Part shown: one piece after another, positions 53,127-60,857 of the stretch | Position numbering within the stretch: the first letter of the stretch is position 1 | Layout of the letters: every line of letters begins with the position of its first letter | Assembly: GCF_002211305.1 (NCBI RefSeq) | Contig: NZ_LOKW01000029.1 | Coordinates: 62,001-126,000, forward strand | Reading direction: 5' to 3' | Length of the DNA stretch: 64,000 nt | DNA from: Rhizobium sp. R634 | GTDB lineage: Bacteria > Pseudomonadota > Alphaproteobacteria > Rhizobiales > Rhizobiaceae | Notes under the pieces: model-generated | What the model was told of the DNA's origin: nothing | Database searches by the model: none | Seen by the model: only the letters and a program-made list of their open reading frames with translations | Program-made: the position numbers and the translations under genes

Positions 53127-54119
53127 TCAGGCGACGAGGGAAAGGCGCTCGGCGGCGAGCAGCTCGATGGAGGCAAGGCGGTCGGCGGTTGAAAGCGCCG
53201 GCGTGTCCAGCACGAATTCCTTGACGCCGTGGCGGCGGTGGAGCTCGTCCAGTTCCTTGCGGATCTGCTTTGCCGTGCCGTGCAGCACGCTCGGCACCCT
53301 CTCCTCGATTCGGTAATCGCTGACGCCGGCCTGCCGGGCGAATTCGGCTGCTTGCTCTTCGCTGCCGACATTGACGGTCTGACCGTTCGGCAGGAACACC
53401 TTGACGATCCTGAGCTTACCGACACGCTCGCGGGCATATTCCTCGCTTTCGGCAGCGAAGGCCGCGAGCGCCAGGATGGGACGCTTGCCGCCCGATGCCC
53501 GTTCATAGGCTTCGAAGGTCTTGCGCAGATTTTCGGGATCGCCATTCAGATGGCCGGCGAAGACGAGCTCCCACCCCTTCTCGGCCGCGAGTTCGGCGCT
53601 CTCGACGCTGGCGCCGAGCAAGAAACGCTCCGGAGCCGTCGGCGGGAAAGGGGTCGCCTGGGCACCGTCGTAACTGGGATCGGCCGCGAGATAGGTGTTG
53701 AGATCGGAAAGCTGGCTCGCAAAATCCGGCTTCCTCACCGGATCGACGGCAAGCTGCAAGGCGCGCGTCGACAGCGGAAAGCCGCCCGGCGCCTTGCCGA
53801 CACCGAGGTCGACGCGGCCAGGCGCAAGCGATGCCAGGAGATTGAAGGTCTCGGCAACCTTGTAGGCGCTGTAGTGCTGCAGCATCACGCCGCCGGAGCC
53901 GACCCGGATCCTCGAAGTCTTGGCGAGAAGATAGGCGATCAGCGCCTCCGGCGCGGAACTCGCCAAGTTGGACATGTTGTGATGTTCGGCGACCCAGAAA
54001 CGGTGATAACCGAGCTCCTCGGCCCGGGCGGCAATCTTTACCGTCGCCCGCAACGCGTCGGCGGCGGAGAGACCCTGTTCGATCGGGCTTTTGTCGAGAA
54101 GGCTGAGGAGGTATGTCAT
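53127..54119 (-). CDS. Luciferase-like (LLM, MsnO8-type) monooxygenase
   Basis: First gene of the monooxygenase operon, 330 residues. Family landmarks are LSLLDKSPIEQGLSAADALR, YHRFWVAEHHNMSNLASSAPE and SIRVGSGGVMLQHYS-type sequence, with PGRVDLGVGKAPGG. It matches the MsnO8 subfamily of which Bacillus CmoO (YtmO) is a member. Probably one of the FMNH2 users of this cluster. The promoter region upstream contains the TCTATAAAAT element. Confidence 0.91.
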   Translation of the reverse strand: MTYLLSLLDKSPIEQGLSAADALRATVKIAARAEELGYHRFWVAEHHNMSNLASSAPEALIAYLLAKTSRIRVGSGGVMLQHYSAYKVAETFNLLASLAPGRVDLGVGKAPGGFPLSTRALQLAVDPVRKPDFASQLSDLNTYLAADPSYDGAQATPFPPTAPERFLLGASVESAELAAEKGWELVFAGHLNGDPENLRKTFEAYERASGGKRPILALAAFAAESEEYARERVGKLRIVKVFLPNGQTVNVGSEEQAAEFARQAGVSDYRIEERVPSVLHGTAKQIRKELDELHRRHGVKEFVLDTPALSTADRLASIELLAAERLSLVA

Positions 54120-54154
54120 GGCGCCACGATCCGCTCAGTGGTTGTAATATTTAA

Positions 54155-54164
54155 TCTATAAAAT
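54155..54164. promoter_or_regulatory. Shared TCTATAAAAT element, monooxygenase operon side
   Basis: Identical to the ten bases at 44321-44330, located 36 nt upstream of the first monooxygenase gene of the operon and in the same orientation relative to it. Confidence 0.4.
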
Positions 54165-54312
54165 CAGTAGACAAACATCATTATAAGAAATGACATTCTC
54201 TTTCGCGGACATTGAGAGGAAAAAAGCAGCCGCAGCTGCGACGGAAATTCAGATGCCGGGAATGCGGGCGCGCATGCGCATGGATCTTTCAATCGACCAT
54301 TTAATGATCTAT

Positions 54313-54326
54313 ATTTTGGTCAAAAT
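54313..54326 (+). promoter_or_regulatory. Palindrome before the antitoxin, possible autoregulatory operator
   Basis: ATTTTG and CAAAAT arms separated by two bases, 13 nt before the antitoxin ATG. Phd-type antitoxins bind such sites at their own promoters. Confidence 0.4.
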
Positions 54327-54339
54327 GGAGAGTAGCCGC

Positions 54340-54621
54340 ATGAAGCTGTCAGAACAGGTCAAGCCGATCAGCTATCTTAAGGCGCATGCGCCCGAGATCA
54401 TCCGGACGCTGAAGGACAATCCGCAGCCCGTCGTCATTACCCTTCACGGCGAGGCCAAGGCGATCCTTCAGGATGTCGGCCAATATGAAGAAACGCAGGA
54501 AACCCTGGCGTTGCTGAAGGTGCTGGCGCTCACCAATCGACAAGTCGAGGAAGGCAAGCTGCGTCCTGCATCGGAATCCTTCGCGCGCATCCGCAAACGT
54601 CTGGCCGACGACCAGTCCTGA
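54340..54621 (+). CDS. Type II antitoxin, Phd/YefM family
   Basis: A 93-residue antitoxin. The N-terminal Phd/YefM fold reads KLSEQVKPISYLKAHAPEII, then PQPVVITLHGEAKAILQDV; the C-terminal half is a charged helix that would wrap the toxin. GGAG precedes the ATG at 54340; a longer frame upstream reads through an A+T-rich region without family similarity. It overlaps the toxin gene by one base (TGATG) so both are translated together. Confidence 0.88.
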   Translation: MKLSEQVKPISYLKAHAPEIIRTLKDNPQPVVITLHGEAKAILQDVGQYEETQETLALLKVLALTNRQVEEGKLRPASESFARIRKRLADDQS

Positions 54622-54944
54622 TGCGTTATCGTGTTCTTCTTGCCGAGGACGCGGAACGCGACGTCGAGGATCTCTATCGTTTCATTGCCGCCCGCGACGG
54701 CGCCGAGACGGCAGAGCGCATCCTGACGGAAATCGAAAGCGCCTGCGCCGATCTCGAAGAATTCCCGGCCCGCGGAAATATTCCAAAGGAACTGGCCAGC
54801 ATCGGTATCTCCGAATACCGCGAACTGCACCATAAGCCCTGGCGCATGATCTACCGTATCATCGGCACCGACGTCGTCGTCTACTGCGTGGCGGACGGCC
54901 GTCGCGACATGCAGGCCTTCCTGGAACGAAGGCTGATCCGCTAA
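54621..54944 (+). CDS. Type II toxin, RelE/ParE family
   Basis: A 107-residue toxin. The ParE pattern is visible: RYRVLLAEDAERDVEDLYRFI at the start, KELASIGISEYRELHHKPWRMIYRI in the middle and ADGRRDMQAFLERRLIR at the end. ParE members poison DNA gyrase, whereas RelE members cleave mRNA; the DVEDLYRFI helix favours ParE. Next to repC it would stabilise the replicon by killing plasmid-free cells. Confidence 0.88.
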   Translation: MRYRVLLAEDAERDVEDLYRFIAARDGAETAERILTEIESACADLEEFPARGNIPKELASIGISEYRELHHKPWRMIYRIIGTDVVVYCVADGRRDMQAFLERRLIR

Positions 54945-54945
54945 A

Positions 54946-55043
54946 GCGCGTCGCGATCTTTCAGATTCGCTCCCTACGCTTTAGCTCTTTGTTTTTACGC
55001 ATGTCGTTGCCGCAAAACCGCTGCACACTTTTGCGCGACATGC
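54946..55043. repeat. RIME-like rhizobial intergenic repeat
   Basis: Between the toxin and repC ends (convergent genes). A hairpin with arms GCATGTCG plus CGCAAAA (54999-55017, 4-nt bulge) and TTTTGCGCGACATGC (55029-55043) is preceded by the AAAGCGCGTCGCGATCTTTC half of the element. Related to the repeat at 42135. Confidence 0.65.
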
Positions 55044-55125
55044 TGTAACATTCGGCATCCCCTCTCCTTCGGCATCGTCGCCGGCGCTCATCCGAGCATG
55101 GATGACCCGGACGAGCGCCGAAAAC

Positions 55126-56430
55126 TTATCCCGCCTTTCGGCCGGCCGGCGCATTTGCCCGCAAGAGCGCCATCAACATCGGGCCGATCGCGAATTCTCC
55201 CTTTTCGCTTCGCCGCGTCAGGTCGCGAAGATAGCCGCCGGCGGAATTGATGTGGCCCCCGCGCTCCAGGATGCACGCCATCACGGTCGCGGCATTTTCC
55301 GCGCCCATCACACTTGCCGCCTCCTCATAGGCGGACGGGCTGACGCCCAGCATCGATCGAACTGTGACGGCCGCCGTCATCAGGTCACGCCAGTTTCGGA
55401 TCACGCCATCCGGCCCGTAGGCGAGGATCTCGGGGCAGGCCTGCAGAACCAGACCAAGCGGGAAGGACTTCAATCCGCCGGCATCATCACGGCCGCCCGA
55501 CCGTCCCCTTTGCCGCTCCTCCTGCCTCGGCTGATTGGCTGCCTCGTGCCTTTTCTCGTCTATCGTCACGCCCCCTCGCCCGTTCTCTTGCTCCGGCCTC
55601 GCGTCCTGCTTCGGTTCGAAGCTTGGTTCAAGTTCAGAGATGGAGTCGGGGTTTGAATTCTGTATGTGACGCTCGTTATAATAGGCATTGCCGCGTTCTT
55701 TTGTCGTTTTAACACGAACTTCCAACCGGTTAAGGACATCCGCTCTCAGCGCCATCAATTCATCCAGCAGCTGCTCGAGTTGTGCCGTCGTTGGCGACCG
55801 CGGCAAACCCTCGACCATGTCGCGGAACAGCTGGTAGACGGCCTGCCAGTCCCCTTGAACGTCTTCTTCGACCGCCGCTTCGATCAACTTTGCGATGTCG
55901 CGGCGGCAAAGCGTGATCCGTTCGCGCAAACGCTGAACGTGCAGCCGCTCAGCCATCACCGCGGCCGCCAGTTGTTCAATCTCCTCGGCGCGGGCAAGCA
56001 GCGGCGCCAGCGAGAAGCCGAAGGCCTCGTCGATCTCCCCTGCCCTGTCCCTGCGGACGTAACGCTTGCCATTGGGACTGTCCTTGCGCACCAGAAGACC
56101 CGCATCGACGAGCGCTGCGAGGTGCCGGCGAACGGTTTGTTCGGCCATGCCATGCGTCCTCAGCGAGAGCTGGACATTCGACGGGAAGACGATCAAGCCA
56201 TTGTCCTGCGCCAGCTCGTTCTTCGGATAAAAGCTGAGGAGCGCATTGAGCACGGCAAGCGCGCGATCGGTGATGCCGAGCAACGGTTTTGCTTCGCACA
56301 GCGTACGAAACAATTTCCACTTGTCGACGGATTGATCGGGCTTGATCTCGCCTGCGGCAACCTGGCTTGCGAGCATGCCAAGCGTCATCGACCGCCGCCC
56401 GAACGGCGTCGTTATACTTCCGGTTTCCAT
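55126..56430 (-). CDS. repC: Replication initiator RepC
   Basis: Plasmid initiator of 434 residues. The RepC start (TTPFGRRSMTLGMLASQ) and the first winged helix with TVRRHLAALVDAGLLVRKDSPNGKRY are diagnostic. A variable hinge rich in Glu, Gln and Arg covers about 270-325, and the C terminus reads GGYLRDLTRRSEKGEFAIGPMLMALL. It initiates at an origin inside its own coding sequence. Translation is limited by the antisense RNA in the upstream spacer. A GTG at 56439 is an alternative start. Confidence 0.96.
   Translation of the reverse strand: METGSITTPFGRRSMTLGMLASQVAAGEIKPDQSVDKWKLFRTLCEAKPLLGITDRALAVLNALLSFYPKNELAQDNGLIVFPSNVQLSLRTHGMAEQTVRRHLAALVDAGLLVRKDSPNGKRYVRRDRAGEIDEAFGFSLAPLLARAEEIEQLAAAVMAERLHVQRLRERITLCRRDIAKLIEAAVEEDVQGDWQAVYQLFRDMVEGLPRSPTTAQLEQLLDELMALRADVLNRLEVRVKTTKERGNAYYNERHIQNSNPDSISELEPSFEPKQDARPEQENGRGGVTIDEKRHEAANQPRQEERQRGRSGGRDDAGGLKSFPLGLVLQACPEILAYGPDGVIRNWRDLMTAAVTVRSMLGVSPSAYEEAASVMGAENAATVMACILERGGHINSAGGYLRDLTRRSEKGEFAIGPMLMALLRANAPAGRKAG
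55655..55730. other. Candidate replication origin inside repC
   Basis: The most A+T-rich stretch of repC, around codons for the central hinge. In repABC plasmids the origin maps within the repC gene at an A+T-rich segment; the exact position here is inference. Confidence 0.4.
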
Positions 56431-56487
56431 CTCTTCCACCTCATCGAGGCAAAAGAAATCCGCTCACCAAAACGGCGCCAAAAACTC

Positions 56488-56580
56488 TTGACAGCGATTC
56501 TCGGAAGTGCGATTCTCGGAGGTGTTCAAGACTACGAGGAAAGCTTCCGTGACGGTGACGTTCGGGGGCTTTTTTCTTTT
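56488..56580 (+). ncRNA. repABC antisense control RNA (ctRNA/inc-alpha)
   Basis: On the strand opposite to repABC, TTGACA (56488-56493) and GATTCT (56511-56516) are 17 nt apart, predicting a start near 56523. A terminator stem AAGCTTCCG / CGGGGGCTT with two G-U pairs (56541-56571) and a T-run close the transcript, giving about 55 nt. Size, orientation and position between repB and repC match the known antisense RNAs of this plasmid family, which repress repC and set copy number and incompatibility. Confidence 0.8.
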
Positions 56581-56597
56581 GCGGGTTATCTCCTGTT

Positions 56598-56619
56598 CGA
56601 ATTGTCAGCTGACAATTCG
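56598..56619. promoter_or_regulatory. parS-like 22-bp palindrome between repB and repC
   Basis: A perfect 22-bp palindrome whose core TTGTCAGCTGACAA is identical to that of the site at 58973. It lies 11 nt beyond the repB stop. It is probably a RepB binding site for partition or control. Confidence 0.75.
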
Positions 56620-56629
56620 TCTAACTGCC

Positions 56630-57616
56630 TCATTTCCTATCATTTTCCTCTTCGAACTCAACGGCGAGACCTGCCAGCCGCTGAGCCAGGAATTCCGAAA
56701 ACGCCGCCGATTTGGCGGTGATGCGAAAGGTTTTGCCGGCGCGAGACACCGAAGCAAGCTGCGCGCCCGCTGACGTGCGAAGGGTCTGCTCGTCGCGCTG
56801 CGGCGGGCTCTTCTCCTCCAGCACTTTCCAGACGACATCGAAACGGCCGTTGGTTTCCAGTGCCTCGAAACCGGCGGCGCGGATCGCGGCCTGCGCTTTC
56901 TTCTGCCCGCCTGTTTCTCTGAATTTTTCGACGAAGGCCAGCCAGCGTGGGCGGCCGACTTTGGGGGCCGGTCCGATGGCTAGAATAATCTCCGGATCGA
57001 TCGTCTGCGCGACCTGCAGCAGCCTCGAAGTTTCCGGCTTATCCGTTGCCAATGCCTTGGCAATCATGTCCCGGTTGAAGCCATGTTCATCCATGCGGCG
57101 CGCAAACAACGCCCGTTCGATGAAGCTCAAGTCGACGCGAGGGCCGTTCTCCTGACCCTGAGCAAGGATCAATTCCTCATCCGTCAGCTTGCGCACCACG
57201 GCCTTAACCGGGACGCCGAGTTCTGCGGCCGCGCGCAGGCGCCGATGGCCATAAGCGGCCTGATAGTGCCCGGCCTTGACGGGATCCGGCCGGACCAGGA
57301 TCGGAACTTGCTGCCCGCTTTCCTGGATCGACTGCTTCAACCGCTCGAATTCAGGATCCTGATCGACGGGGATACGGTCACGGATGAAGGACATTTCGAC
57401 CGCAGCCGCATCGATCTCCAGCACCTTGTCTCCGGAGGCGAGGGATTCGCGCAATGCCTTGGCGGCCGCCGCTTCCTCTCCCAGCCGCCCGAGCGACAGG
57501 TTCATCGCCTTGACCGCGCCGGACGGCCGATGCGGCGGCGCGCTCGGCGCATCCGGTCGCGCCGGCTCGACCGAACCGACCATGCTCTTCAGGATGTCGC
57601 GACCTTTCGGGCTCAT
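56630..57616 (-). CDS. repB: Plasmid partitioning protein RepB (ParB family)
   Basis: ParB-type centromere-binding protein of 328 residues. The ParB N-terminal motif GHYQAAYGHRRLRAAAELG (near 114-132) with the GHRR box follows the sulfiredoxin-like start IPVDQDPEFERLKQSI. The helix-turn-helix is RDMIAKALATDKPETSRLLQVA. It overlaps repA as ATGA. With RepA it segregates the replicon through the parS palindromes. Confidence 0.95.
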   Translation of the reverse strand: MSPKGRDILKSMVGSVEPARPDAPSAPPHRPSGAVKAMNLSLGRLGEEAAAAKALRESLASGDKVLEIDAAAVEMSFIRDRIPVDQDPEFERLKQSIQESGQQVPILVRPDPVKAGHYQAAYGHRRLRAAAELGVPVKAVVRKLTDEELILAQGQENGPRVDLSFIERALFARRMDEHGFNRDMIAKALATDKPETSRLLQVAQTIDPEIILAIGPAPKVGRPRWLAFVEKFRETGGQKKAQAAIRAAGFEALETNGRFDVVWKVLEEKSPPQRDEQTLRTSAGAQLASVSRAGKTFRITAKSAAFSEFLAQRLAGLAVEFEEENDRK

Positions 57617-58830
57617 GTCCTGCTCCATGCATTGCGAATGAGTTGCTCGACCTCGGCATTGACGCTATCGACGGATTCCACCCCGCGGTCATAGGTCTGG
57701 CGATGCATCGTCTCGCGCCCCGCCTCGTAGATCGTCTGCTTGGACAGGCCCGCATCCGAGACCGCCGTCGATTTGACCATCATGGAGGTCAGCACGCGCT
57801 CGCCGAACAGGCTGCGCAGGAAGGCAACGATCTGCGCCTGCGGACCGTCATTGGACTCGTAACGAGTGATCAGATAGCGCATCCAGTCATATTCAAGATT
57901 GCCGCCGGCCTGCTTGACGACCGCCAGAAGGTCGGAGGTCATCGTCAGGAACTGGTTCATCGATGCCACGTCGAGCATCTGGGGATGAACGGTAATGAGA
58001 ACGGCTGTGGCGGCGCAGAGAGCAGACAGCGTCAGGAAGCCAAGGGTAGGGGGGCAATCGATGATGACGACGTCGTAGCTCTGCTCGAGCGAATGCAGCG
58101 CATTGCCGACCCGCATGAAGAACATGTCCTTGTCGTCGCGGTTGGTGTCGGCCAGCGCCTTTGGGGTGTCGTGTTCGAACTCGTGCAGTTCGAGATTGCC
58201 GGGGATGAGATCGAGACCGGGGAAATAGGTCTGGCGGACGATGTCGCCCACGTCGCGGCGCGTCTCGTCATATTTGATGGCGCCATAGAGCGTCTCGTTT
58301 TCGCCGACGTCGAATTCCGGCTGGTATCCGAGCATCGCCGACATCGACGCCTGCGGGTCGAGATCGACAGCGAGCACGCGGTAGCCGCGAAGCGCCAGGA
58401 ACTGCGCCAGATGGATGGACGTCGTCGTCTTGCCGGAGCCGCCTTTGAAATTGGTGACGGCGATCACCTGGAGATGGTCGCCCGGCCGGCGCATCGGCAG
58501 ATAGGAAGGTTTGGTGCGCCCGAGGTGCTGGCGCATCGCATGGATTTCCTCGAGCGAGAACACCCGGCGCCCGGCCGGCGTCTTCTCGGGGTTGATGGTT
58601 TCCACCTGGGCTGCGAGGTGGCGAACATAGCTGTCGGTCACGCCGAGTAGCTTCGCCGCCTCAGTGCTGCTGAACCGCCGCAGCGATTTGCGCGCATCAG
58701 GCGAGAACAGCCGCTCGAACAGCACCTGCAACTGGCTGCTGAGCATTGTCGAGTCCTGCGCAATCGTCTCGTCGATCGAGACCTGACTCGCCCTCTTGGC
58801 TTTCTCAACAATCGCGGCCTTGTTCGGCAT
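57613..58830 (-). CDS. repA: Plasmid partitioning protein RepA (ParA family)
   Basis: ParA-type Walker ATPase of 405 residues. The deviant Walker A is KGGSGKTT (129-136), Walker A' lies in VLAVDLDPQASMSAML, and Walker B is VVIIDCPP. The N-terminal 100 residues carry a helix-turn-helix (STEAAKLLGVTDSYVRHLAAQ), as in RepA proteins that also repress the operon. First gene of repABC; upstream are a 16-bp parS palindrome and an A+T-rich promoter region. Confidence 0.96.
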   Translation of the reverse strand: MPNKAAIVEKAKRASQVSIDETIAQDSTMLSSQLQVLFERLFSPDARKSLRRFSSTEAAKLLGVTDSYVRHLAAQVETINPEKTPAGRRVFSLEEIHAMRQHLGRTKPSYLPMRRPGDHLQVIAVTNFKGGSGKTTTSIHLAQFLALRGYRVLAVDLDPQASMSAMLGYQPEFDVGENETLYGAIKYDETRRDVGDIVRQTYFPGLDLIPGNLELHEFEHDTPKALADTNRDDKDMFFMRVGNALHSLEQSYDVVIIDCPPTLGFLTLSALCAATAVLITVHPQMLDVASMNQFLTMTSDLLAVVKQAGGNLEYDWMRYLITRYESNDGPQAQIVAFLRSLFGERVLTSMMVKSTAVSDAGLSKQTIYEAGRETMHRQTYDRGVESVDSVNAEVEQLIRNAWSRT

Positions 58831-58972
58831 TCACGCAAATCCTGATAAATCGGGTAATTTTGCGCAAATGATCGTGAGTCTGGCGATTCCGTCAAGCGAT
58901 TTCTTGGTTAGCAAACAGATAACGGGACGGATTCGACGGGAAAATAGCGTGGAATTCCGGAATCTTAGCGAG

Positions 58973-58988
58973 GTTGTCAGCTGACAAC
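58973..58988. promoter_or_regulatory. parS partition site upstream of repA
   Basis: Perfect 16-bp palindrome GTTGTCAGCTGACAAC, matching the GTTNNNNGCNNNNAAC consensus of repABC centromeres. It lies 143 nt upstream of the repA start. Confidence 0.85.
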
Positions 58989-59109
58989 GACAGTTCTACC
59001 CGCGCCGTCCAGGTCATCCTTAATCTATGGCAGCGTGATTCCGATATGTTGATGACATCGGCGACTCAGCTTGCCGCCGCTCATAACGGCCCGGGCAGGC
59101 GACCTTGTC

Positions 59110-59286
59110 TCACTTATAAGCCGACGGGCGGTACAGGCTCTCGCCCTCCAATCCACGGACGGGCTCGCTGCCGGAGGACTTGTCGCTCGCATCGTGCGTT
59201 TCAGGATCACGGCGTGACGGGGCAAGGCCGAGCATCTGCTCGAGACGGCCGGCATTGAGAGGAGCGCTTATTCCCTTGAAGTTCAT
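59110..59286 (-). CDS. Possible small protein (58 residues), unknown
   Basis: Frame starting MNFKGISAPLNAGRLEQML and ending SLYRPSAYK, with a weak GAAAGATGG site before the ATG. Its composition is plausible for a protein, but I see no family signature. A real gene is not certain. Confidence 0.3.
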   Translation of the reverse strand: MNFKGISAPLNAGRLEQMLGLAPSRRDPETHDASDKSSGSEPVRGLEGESLYRPSAYK

Positions 59287-59745
59287 GATCCATCTTTCGT
59301 CTGCGCATGACCTGCGTGATGGCGCAGAGATAAGCGCAATTTGAAGCTGGCGAGAACTGTCCCTCGACGTTATCACCATCTTTTCCCACGCAAGCAGCAA
59401 GGGGAGGGATGCACCATCGGCATTGAGCGGAGCAGGGGGAGGGACATCACTTCAGCAAGATTGCAGAGGCTCATCCTATGCGAATCAAGTGCTTGCGGAT
59501 ATGATCGGATGCATAGAGAGACGGGCATTCGTCGCTTTTCAGCCCGAGCGATCGGGCAGGCCCCTTAAAGATCTCCTCGCGCCTAGCGGAACTTATCGAG
59601 GTCTTCGCTTCCGTCTGCTGAATTCCTCTTTATTTACCGACTATTTACCATAAGCCTGCGCGAGCTCAGATCCTCTCGTCGGGCAACGGATTGCGAGCAC
59701 TGAGGCAAAAGGCGGCATGCACGACGGGGATAGAGGTATCCGTCG

Positions 59746-60831
59746 CTATCGCGCCTTCATTCCCTCGCGATTGGTGAAATGGGCATTTCCTAAACCCGTC
59801 CCGATGGTCAACACCGCCCATCTCGAAACGTCCTTCATGAGAGGGATCTGCGACAGCCCCTGCACCACGGCATCGTTGTGCATCATCACGAAGGTGCTGT
59901 GATCGCCGATTTCGGGGATGGCCTTCATCAGCGCCAGAGGAAGGTTGAAGCTATCGCTTTCCCAATTGCCGCCGGGCAGGTTCTGTCCGCCGCGTTCGAT
60001 CGAACCGTCGGCTTTGATGATGCCGGGGCAGGCGATCCCGATGATGGGAGCAGGTTTCAGATTGGCCTTTTCGGCTTTCTCGATCAGGTTCCGCAACATG
60101 GTCGCCAGCTTCTCTATCGTGGCGCTGCGGCTCGGCTCATCGTCGGCATGGCGCCAGATCGCCGAGTCCCAGACGCGCGCATCGGCAAAATCCGGCGATT
60201 TTTCCTTTCCGAACTCGACGACTCCAGCGCGGACATTCGTGCCGCCGATATCGACGGCGAGAATCGCCTCATAGCCTTTGAACATCCAGGGCGGCATCAG
60301 GTGAACGGAGCCGATCAGTCCCGCCTCGTCGGGATGATGGGCGATCGGCACGACTTCGATATTGATGCCGTCCGCCTTGAGAAGAACCATGGTCCTGGCG
60401 ATTGCGAGCTCTCCGAAGCGGCTTTGCCGGAAGCCGCCACCCACCACGATCCGCTCCGTCTTCGACCAGCGCTCGTCCTTGAGGAACTTTGCGATCACTT
60501 TCGCAAAGTCCTGCGAGAAGTCCTCCACCGCGCCCATGACCAGCGCGGCGGCTTCCATATCATCGCCCTTCAACAGGGCCTCGATCTTTTTCTTGGAAAG
60601 CTTCTCCGTCGCGACCTTACCGATCGGGTCGTCTCCGAACTTGCGGACGCGTTTTCGCCAATCGTCGAGCTTCTGCTGGAAGGTCTTCTTATTGGCGTTG
60701 TCGCCGACGAAACCGTTCTTGTCACGCAGTTCATTGTTGTAGTCGTCGATGGTCACCAGCGGCAGCACCGATGCGCCGTGCGCCAAAGGCGCGTTGATTT
60801 CGTCATGATGCTTGGAACTGCCTTTGGCCAT
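59746..60831 (-). CDS. ROK-type sugar kinase with circularly permuted motif order
   Basis: A 361-residue actin-fold kinase-like protein. The phosphate-1 motif ILAVDIGGTNVRAGVV is at 190-205, not at the N terminus. After it come IIGIACPGIIKADGSI, NLPGGNW, MHNDAVVQGL and LTIGTGLGNAHF, the normal ROK order, and then the protein ends. The segment that usually follows, with IVVGGGFRQSRFGEL and HPDEAGLIGSVHL, is instead at 127-177, in front. So the C-terminal lobe has moved to the N terminus. The ATG at 60831 is preferred over a TTG three bases earlier. It is divergent from otsB, 26 nt apart. The substrate is probably a hexose, but it is unproven. Confidence 0.8.
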   Translation of the reverse strand: MAKGSSKHHDEINAPLAHGASVLPLVTIDDYNNELRDKNGFVGDNANKKTFQQKLDDWRKRVRKFGDDPIGKVATEKLSKKKIEALLKGDDMEAAALVMGAVEDFSQDFAKVIAKFLKDERWSKTERIVVGGGFRQSRFGELAIARTMVLLKADGINIEVVPIAHHPDEAGLIGSVHLMPPWMFKGYEAILAVDIGGTNVRAGVVEFGKEKSPDFADARVWDSAIWRHADDEPSRSATIEKLATMLRNLIEKAEKANLKPAPIIGIACPGIIKADGSIERGGQNLPGGNWESDSFNLPLALMKAIPEIGDHSTFVMMHNDAVVQGLSQIPLMKDVSRWAVLTIGTGLGNAHFTNREGMKAR

Positions 60832-60857
60832 CAAACTACCTTTTGCTGAGCGAGTGC

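Larger units (their letters stand above)
58831..59745. other. Upstream region of repABC
   Basis: About 915 bases. They contain the parS palindrome at 58973 and a possible 58-codon gene at 59110-59286. The stretch 59287-59745 shows no convincing gene, RNA or repeat; open frames there are short and lack ribosome sites. Confidence 0.5.

Noticed and set aside
59287-59745. Possible small genes or RNA upstream of repA
   Set aside because: Frames are short with no ribosome site or hairpin-plus-T-run; nothing to support a feature.
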